A stretch of DNA of 11,658 nt from Bacillota bacterium. Lineage in GTDB: Bacteria; Bacillota; Clostridia; Christensenellales; Aristaeellaceae. This document shows positions 11,336-11,658 of the stretch, piece by piece; within the stretch, counting starts at the first letter, position 1; the number at the start of each line of letters is the position of its first letter. A program made the position numbers and the translations under genes. The notes under the pieces are model-generated. The model had not been told where the DNA came from. It worked only from the letters and a program-made list of their open reading frames with translations, and ran no database searches. Location: contig JAEZTD010000190.1 of the NCBI GenBank assembly GCA_023443705.1, forward strand, positions 1 through 11,658, written 5' to 3'.

Positions 11336-11658
11336 ATGAAGGCGGAGGAAATGAGGCGAAGAGCGGTGGCGGCGGCGAAGTCGCGCGCCGGGCTCAACCG
11401 TTACACCCAGGGCGCGAAGCGTGCCTACGTGGGCGGTTACCCGGAGGCGCGGGAGGGCGCGATGGGCTACAGCGACTGTTCGTCCTTCGTGCGGTGGGTT
11501 TTGAAAATGGCGGCGGGGATCGACATCGGCGCGAACACGGATTTGCAGATCCGAAACCGCGGCAAGGGGATTCTAGTCGAAACGGCCACCGCGCGGCAGA
11601 CCGCGCCCACCGAGGCGCTGCTCCTGCCGGGGGACTGCCTGTACTGGAAGGGCACGCC
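11336..11658 (+). CDS. NlpC/P60-type cell wall hydrolase (N-terminal part, cut by right edge)
   Basis: The start ATG follows AAAGGAG by 5 nt, 27 nt after the fibre gene. The 107 visible codons begin with a basic Ala-rich helix (EEMRRRAVAAAKSRAG), then YTQGAKRAYVGGYPE and the catalytic region YSDCSSFVRWVLKMA with Cys48 in the DCSSF motif that marks NlpC/P60 peptidases. LLLPGDCLYWKGT is the conserved GD segment just before the strand that should bear the catalytic His, which lies past the window. The enzyme would cleave stem peptides of peptidoglycan. No signal peptide is present, so as a phage lysin it would need a holin, which may lie further right. The end of the gene cannot be judged. Confidence 0.85.
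   Translation, partial: MKAEEMRRRAVAAAKSRAGLNRYTQGAKRAYVGGYPEAREGAMGYSDCSSFVRWVLKMAAGIDIGANTDLQIRNRGKGILVETATARQTAPTEALLLPGDCLYWKGT

Larger units (their letters stand above)
6968..11658. mobile_element. Reduced prophage (left part; continues beyond the window)
   Basis: The order repressor (minus), HTH protein, Mor-like activator, Dit/Tal hybrid, S74 tail fibre, NlpC/P60 lysin is phage-like. No integrase, transposase, replication, terminase, portal, head, tail-tube or tape-measure gene lies between the Mor-like gene and the tail genes, where they would be expected. The Mor-like gene suggests a Mu-like ancestor. The left boundary lies between the terminator at 6914 and 6968; no attachment-site duplication or target-site repeat could be recognised, since the right end is not in the window. 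Boundaries are therefore approximate. Confidence 0.72.

Overview
The window is GC-rich (clearly above 60% by eye) and gene-dense, with AGGAGG-type ribosome binding sites, consensus sigma-A promoters and rho-independent terminators. It holds an oxygen-sensitive glycyl radical enzyme with its radical-SAM activase and a Firmicutes-type prophage module (CI/LexA-like repressor, Mor-like activator, Dit/Tal-like tail genes, S74 fibre, NlpC/P60 lysin). Together these suggest a strictly anaerobic, high-GC member of the Clostridia, probably a gut or digester lineage. No rRNA, tRNA or CRISPR array was seen, and the species cannot be named from this sequence.

Layout. (1) 1-1176, minus strand: the N-terminal part of a DUF4405-type membrane protein running off the left edge, then a two-gene unit of a small four-helix membrane protein and an XRE regulator, whose promoter carries three operator-like repeats spaced exactly 23 bp. 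(2) 1220-1495: no protein gene, but at least five closely packed hairpins ending in a minus-strand terminator; a candidate structured RNA, long structured 3' UTR or dispersed repeat. (3) 1496-5826: a LacI-family regulator divergent from a two-gene operon of a glycyl radical enzyme activase and a short glycyl radical enzyme of unassigned substrate, overlapping by ATGA. Both promoters are near consensus, and a palindrome with central CG lies inside the operon promoter. (4) 5846-6914: a flavodoxin-like protein with its own promoter and terminator, whose C-terminus is exactly 30 tetrapeptide repeats of acidic, proline-rich sequence. (5) 6968 to the right edge: a reduced prophage. A self-cleaving-type repressor (minus strand) faces a HTH protein and a Mor-like activator across a perfect promoter with an 18-bp palindrome in its spacer. 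After a probable terminator come a hybrid Dit-Tal tail gene, an S74-chaperone tail fibre and an NlpC/P60 lysin cut by the window edge.

Working model. The LacI-type protein probably senses a small-molecule substrate (or derivative) and controls the radical enzyme operon. The activase uses SAM and reduced [4Fe-4S] clusters to put the radical on Gly618 of the enzyme; the Cys-Trp-Glu active-site signature fits an eliminase better than a pyruvate formate-lyase. The nearby flavodoxin-like protein could supply electrons, but nothing in the sequence proves it. The prophage lacks replication, packaging, head and tape-measure genes between Mor and the tail genes, and the first tail gene looks like a deletion product, so it is probably cryptic or domesticated.

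Several places show in-frame tandem duplication (activase insertion, flavodoxin tail) or a 60-bp tandem repeat in the prophage, and a hairpin motif downstream of lacI recurs at the truncated start of the tail gene. The most distinctive parts are the short radical enzyme with its Cys-ladder activase, the repeat-tailed flavodoxin and the hairpin array.
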